This document shows positions 15,615 to 16,830 of a stretch of DNA of 16,830 nucleotides, in pieces. Source of the stretch: Methanobacterium sp. (GTDB lineage Archaea > Methanobacteriota > Methanobacteria > Methanobacteriales > Methanobacteriaceae); the NCBI GenBank assembly GCA_009712615.1, contig WASR01000250.1, positions 1 to 16,830 of the forward strand, given 5' to 3'. The notes below the pieces were generated by a model, which worked only from the letters and a program-made list of their open reading frames with translations, did not search any database and was not told the DNA's origin. A program made the translations under genes and the position numbers. Each line of letters opens with the position of its first letter. Within the stretch, counting starts at the first letter, position 1.

Positions 15615-16805
15615 ATGGCACCAGAAAATTTGAAACTTATTGGTACAGCACATGTATCAAAAGAAAGTATCGAAGAAGTTAAAGCCGCTATAATTGAAAA
15701 TCAACCCGAAGTAGTTGCTGTAGAACTTGATCTTAACCGTTTTCAAAATATGATGGCGGAAAGAAACGGTCAGGTAAAACAGGACATAAATCTAAGGGAG
15801 ATCATTAAGGGTGACAAGCTAAGCATCTTCCTTGTCAGCATGTTTCTATCGTATATGCAGAGAAAGATAGGGGATAAGTTGGGTGTAAAACCAGGATCAG
15901 AGATGCTAGCTGCGGTAGATGCGGCAGAAGAAATTGGTGCAAATGTGGCCTTAATAGATAGGGACATAAGTCTGACTCTGAAAAGGGCCATTGATAAGAT
16001 GAGCTGGATAGAAAAGGCTAAATTTTTATACGGGATCATAGCTTCCTTCTTCAGTAGTGAAGAAATAGATGATGTGGAAAGTATCAAAGATGGTGATGAA
16101 CTCACAGAAGTCATGGAATACTTCAAAGAAATGTCTCCCAAGGCCTACGACGTTCTTGTTTCAGAGAGGGATGCGTACATGTCCCACAGACTACTTGAAA
16201 TTAACAACCAAAGTGTTGTGGCTGTTGTTGGTGCAGGCCATAAAAAGGGAATCACAAGATACATGGAACATCCTGAAGAACTGCCCCCAATTGAAGACCT
16301 TTTGACCCTTAAAAAATCCAGAATTCCCATTGGAAAACTAATTCTCTACTCAATTCCACTGATTTTTATAATTATTTTTGCACTGGCCATCCTTCATGGC
16401 ATCAACATCCAGACAAGCATCATAAATTTCATACTATTGACTGGAACTTTCAGCTTTTTAGGATGCATACTATCAGGTTCAAAGATATATTCTGCAATAA
16501 CCGCTTTTATTGTTGCTCCATTAACAACCATACACCCACTTCTTGCTGCGGGATGGTTTTCTGGAATAGTGGAAGCTAAAATGAGGCACATATCCATGGA
16601 TGACGCAGTTGAAATTTCAAAGGTTGATAGTTTCAGGGAACTGTGGGGAAATAATTTGTTTAGAGTACTATTGGTTGTGGTTGGAACCAATATTGGAGCT
16701 ACTATAGGATTACTTCTTACGTTACCCTATGTAATACTGCCCTTAATTTACAAAATATGGGCAATAATATTATTCTACTTAAATTATATATTTCATCTTC
16801 TTTGA
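15615..16805 (+). CDS. TraB/TIKI-family membrane protein
   Basis: This 396-residue protein belongs to the TraB/PrgY/TIKI superfamily, named after a bacterial pheromone-shutdown protein and including metal-dependent proteases in animals; the archaeal role is unknown. The N-terminal domain (about 1-215) carries both GXXH motifs, GTAH (10-13) and GAGH (206-209), plus conserved acidic and arginine residues (VAVELD near 34-39, SERD near 183-186). A C-terminal membrane domain (about 238-396) has roughly five hydrophobic helices. The frame can begin at TTG 15603, but ATG 15615 gives the usual start close to KLIGTAHVS and follows GTGTGA. No link to its neighbours is evident. Confidence 0.87.
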   Translation: MAPENLKLIGTAHVSKESIEEVKAAIIENQPEVVAVELDLNRFQNMMAERNGQVKQDINLREIIKGDKLSIFLVSMFLSYMQRKIGDKLGVKPGSEMLAAVDAAEEIGANVALIDRDISLTLKRAIDKMSWIEKAKFLYGIIASFFSSEEIDDVESIKDGDELTEVMEYFKEMSPKAYDVLVSERDAYMSHRLLEINNQSVVAVVGAGHKKGITRYMEHPEELPPIEDLLTLKKSRIPIGKLILYSIPLIFIIIFALAILHGINIQTSIINFILLTGTFSFLGCILSGSKIYSAITAFIVAPLTTIHPLLAAGWFSGIVEAKMRHISMDDAVEISKVDSFRELWGNNLFRVLLVVVGTNIGATIGLLLTLPYVILPLIYKIWAIILFYLNYIFHLL

Positions 16806-16830
16806 ACTGACACAGTGTATCAAATTTTTT
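16801..16830 (+). terminator. Possible terminator after the TraB-family gene
   Basis: TTTGAACTG and CAGT-GTA-TCAAA can pair with a 3-base bulge, followed by at least six T at the window edge. The hairpin overlaps the stop codon. The T-tract continues to the end of the window and its full length is unseen. Confidence 0.4.

Noticed and set aside
1..16830. CRISPR array, insertion sequence, tRNA or rRNA gene
   Set aside because: No regularly spaced repeats, transposase, cloverleaf with a typical T-arm, or rRNA signature was seen on either strand by reading; a tRNAscan or Rfam search was not possible here.

Overview
The window is AT-rich archaeal DNA from a hydrogenotrophic methanogen, most likely a mesophilic Methanobacterium or close relative in the Methanobacteriales. 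It carries a complete mcrBDCGA operon followed directly by a complete mtrEDCBAFGH operon. The Mcr and Mtr proteins look close to Methanothermobacter proteins as I remember them; no search was run. Ribosome binding sites of the AGGAGGTG type, TATA/BRE promoters and oligo-T terminators agree with this.

Layout on the minus strand, read right to left: mcrB (10153-8828), mcrD, mcrC, mcrG and mcrA (6998-5346), then a hairpin plus T-tract, then mtrE (5285), mtrD, mtrC, mtrB, mtrA, mtrF, mtrG and mtrH (ending 371), closed by two hairpins and a T-tract. Mtr transfers methyl from methyl-tetrahydromethanopterin to coenzyme M while exporting Na+. Mcr then reduces methyl-CoM with CoB to methane. The last two steps of methanogenesis are thus encoded back to back. 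Positions 1-370 hold the end of the mtr transcript and otherwise no gene that I can support.

To the right, mmp10 (10427-11677, plus strand) diverges from mcrB. It encodes the radical SAM methylase that modifies an arginine of McrA. Next, on the minus strand, lies a group made of an unidentified small gene overlapping mmp7, followed by a membrane-anchored metallophosphoesterase. Mmp7 and McrC are both known from the ATP-dependent MCR activation complex. The plus strand then carries a 70-residue TRAM-domain protein, comB (coenzyme M biosynthesis) and a TraB/TIKI-family membrane protein. Most genes in the window therefore make, modify, activate or feed Mcr and Mtr.

The less ordinary parts are as follows. 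The mcr leader holds a possible 27-codon upstream ORF, whose stop codon overlaps the mcrB ribosome binding site, and a GGGGA-TAT-TCCCC dyad. A perfect 11-bp terminator-like stem lies between mcrA and mtrE and overlaps the mcrA stop codon. Tandem hairpins sit at the mtrH stop codon. mtrA and the TRAM gene appear to start with TTG. A conserved-looking but unrecognised gene is coupled to mmp7. I see no mobile element, CRISPR array, rRNA or tRNA.
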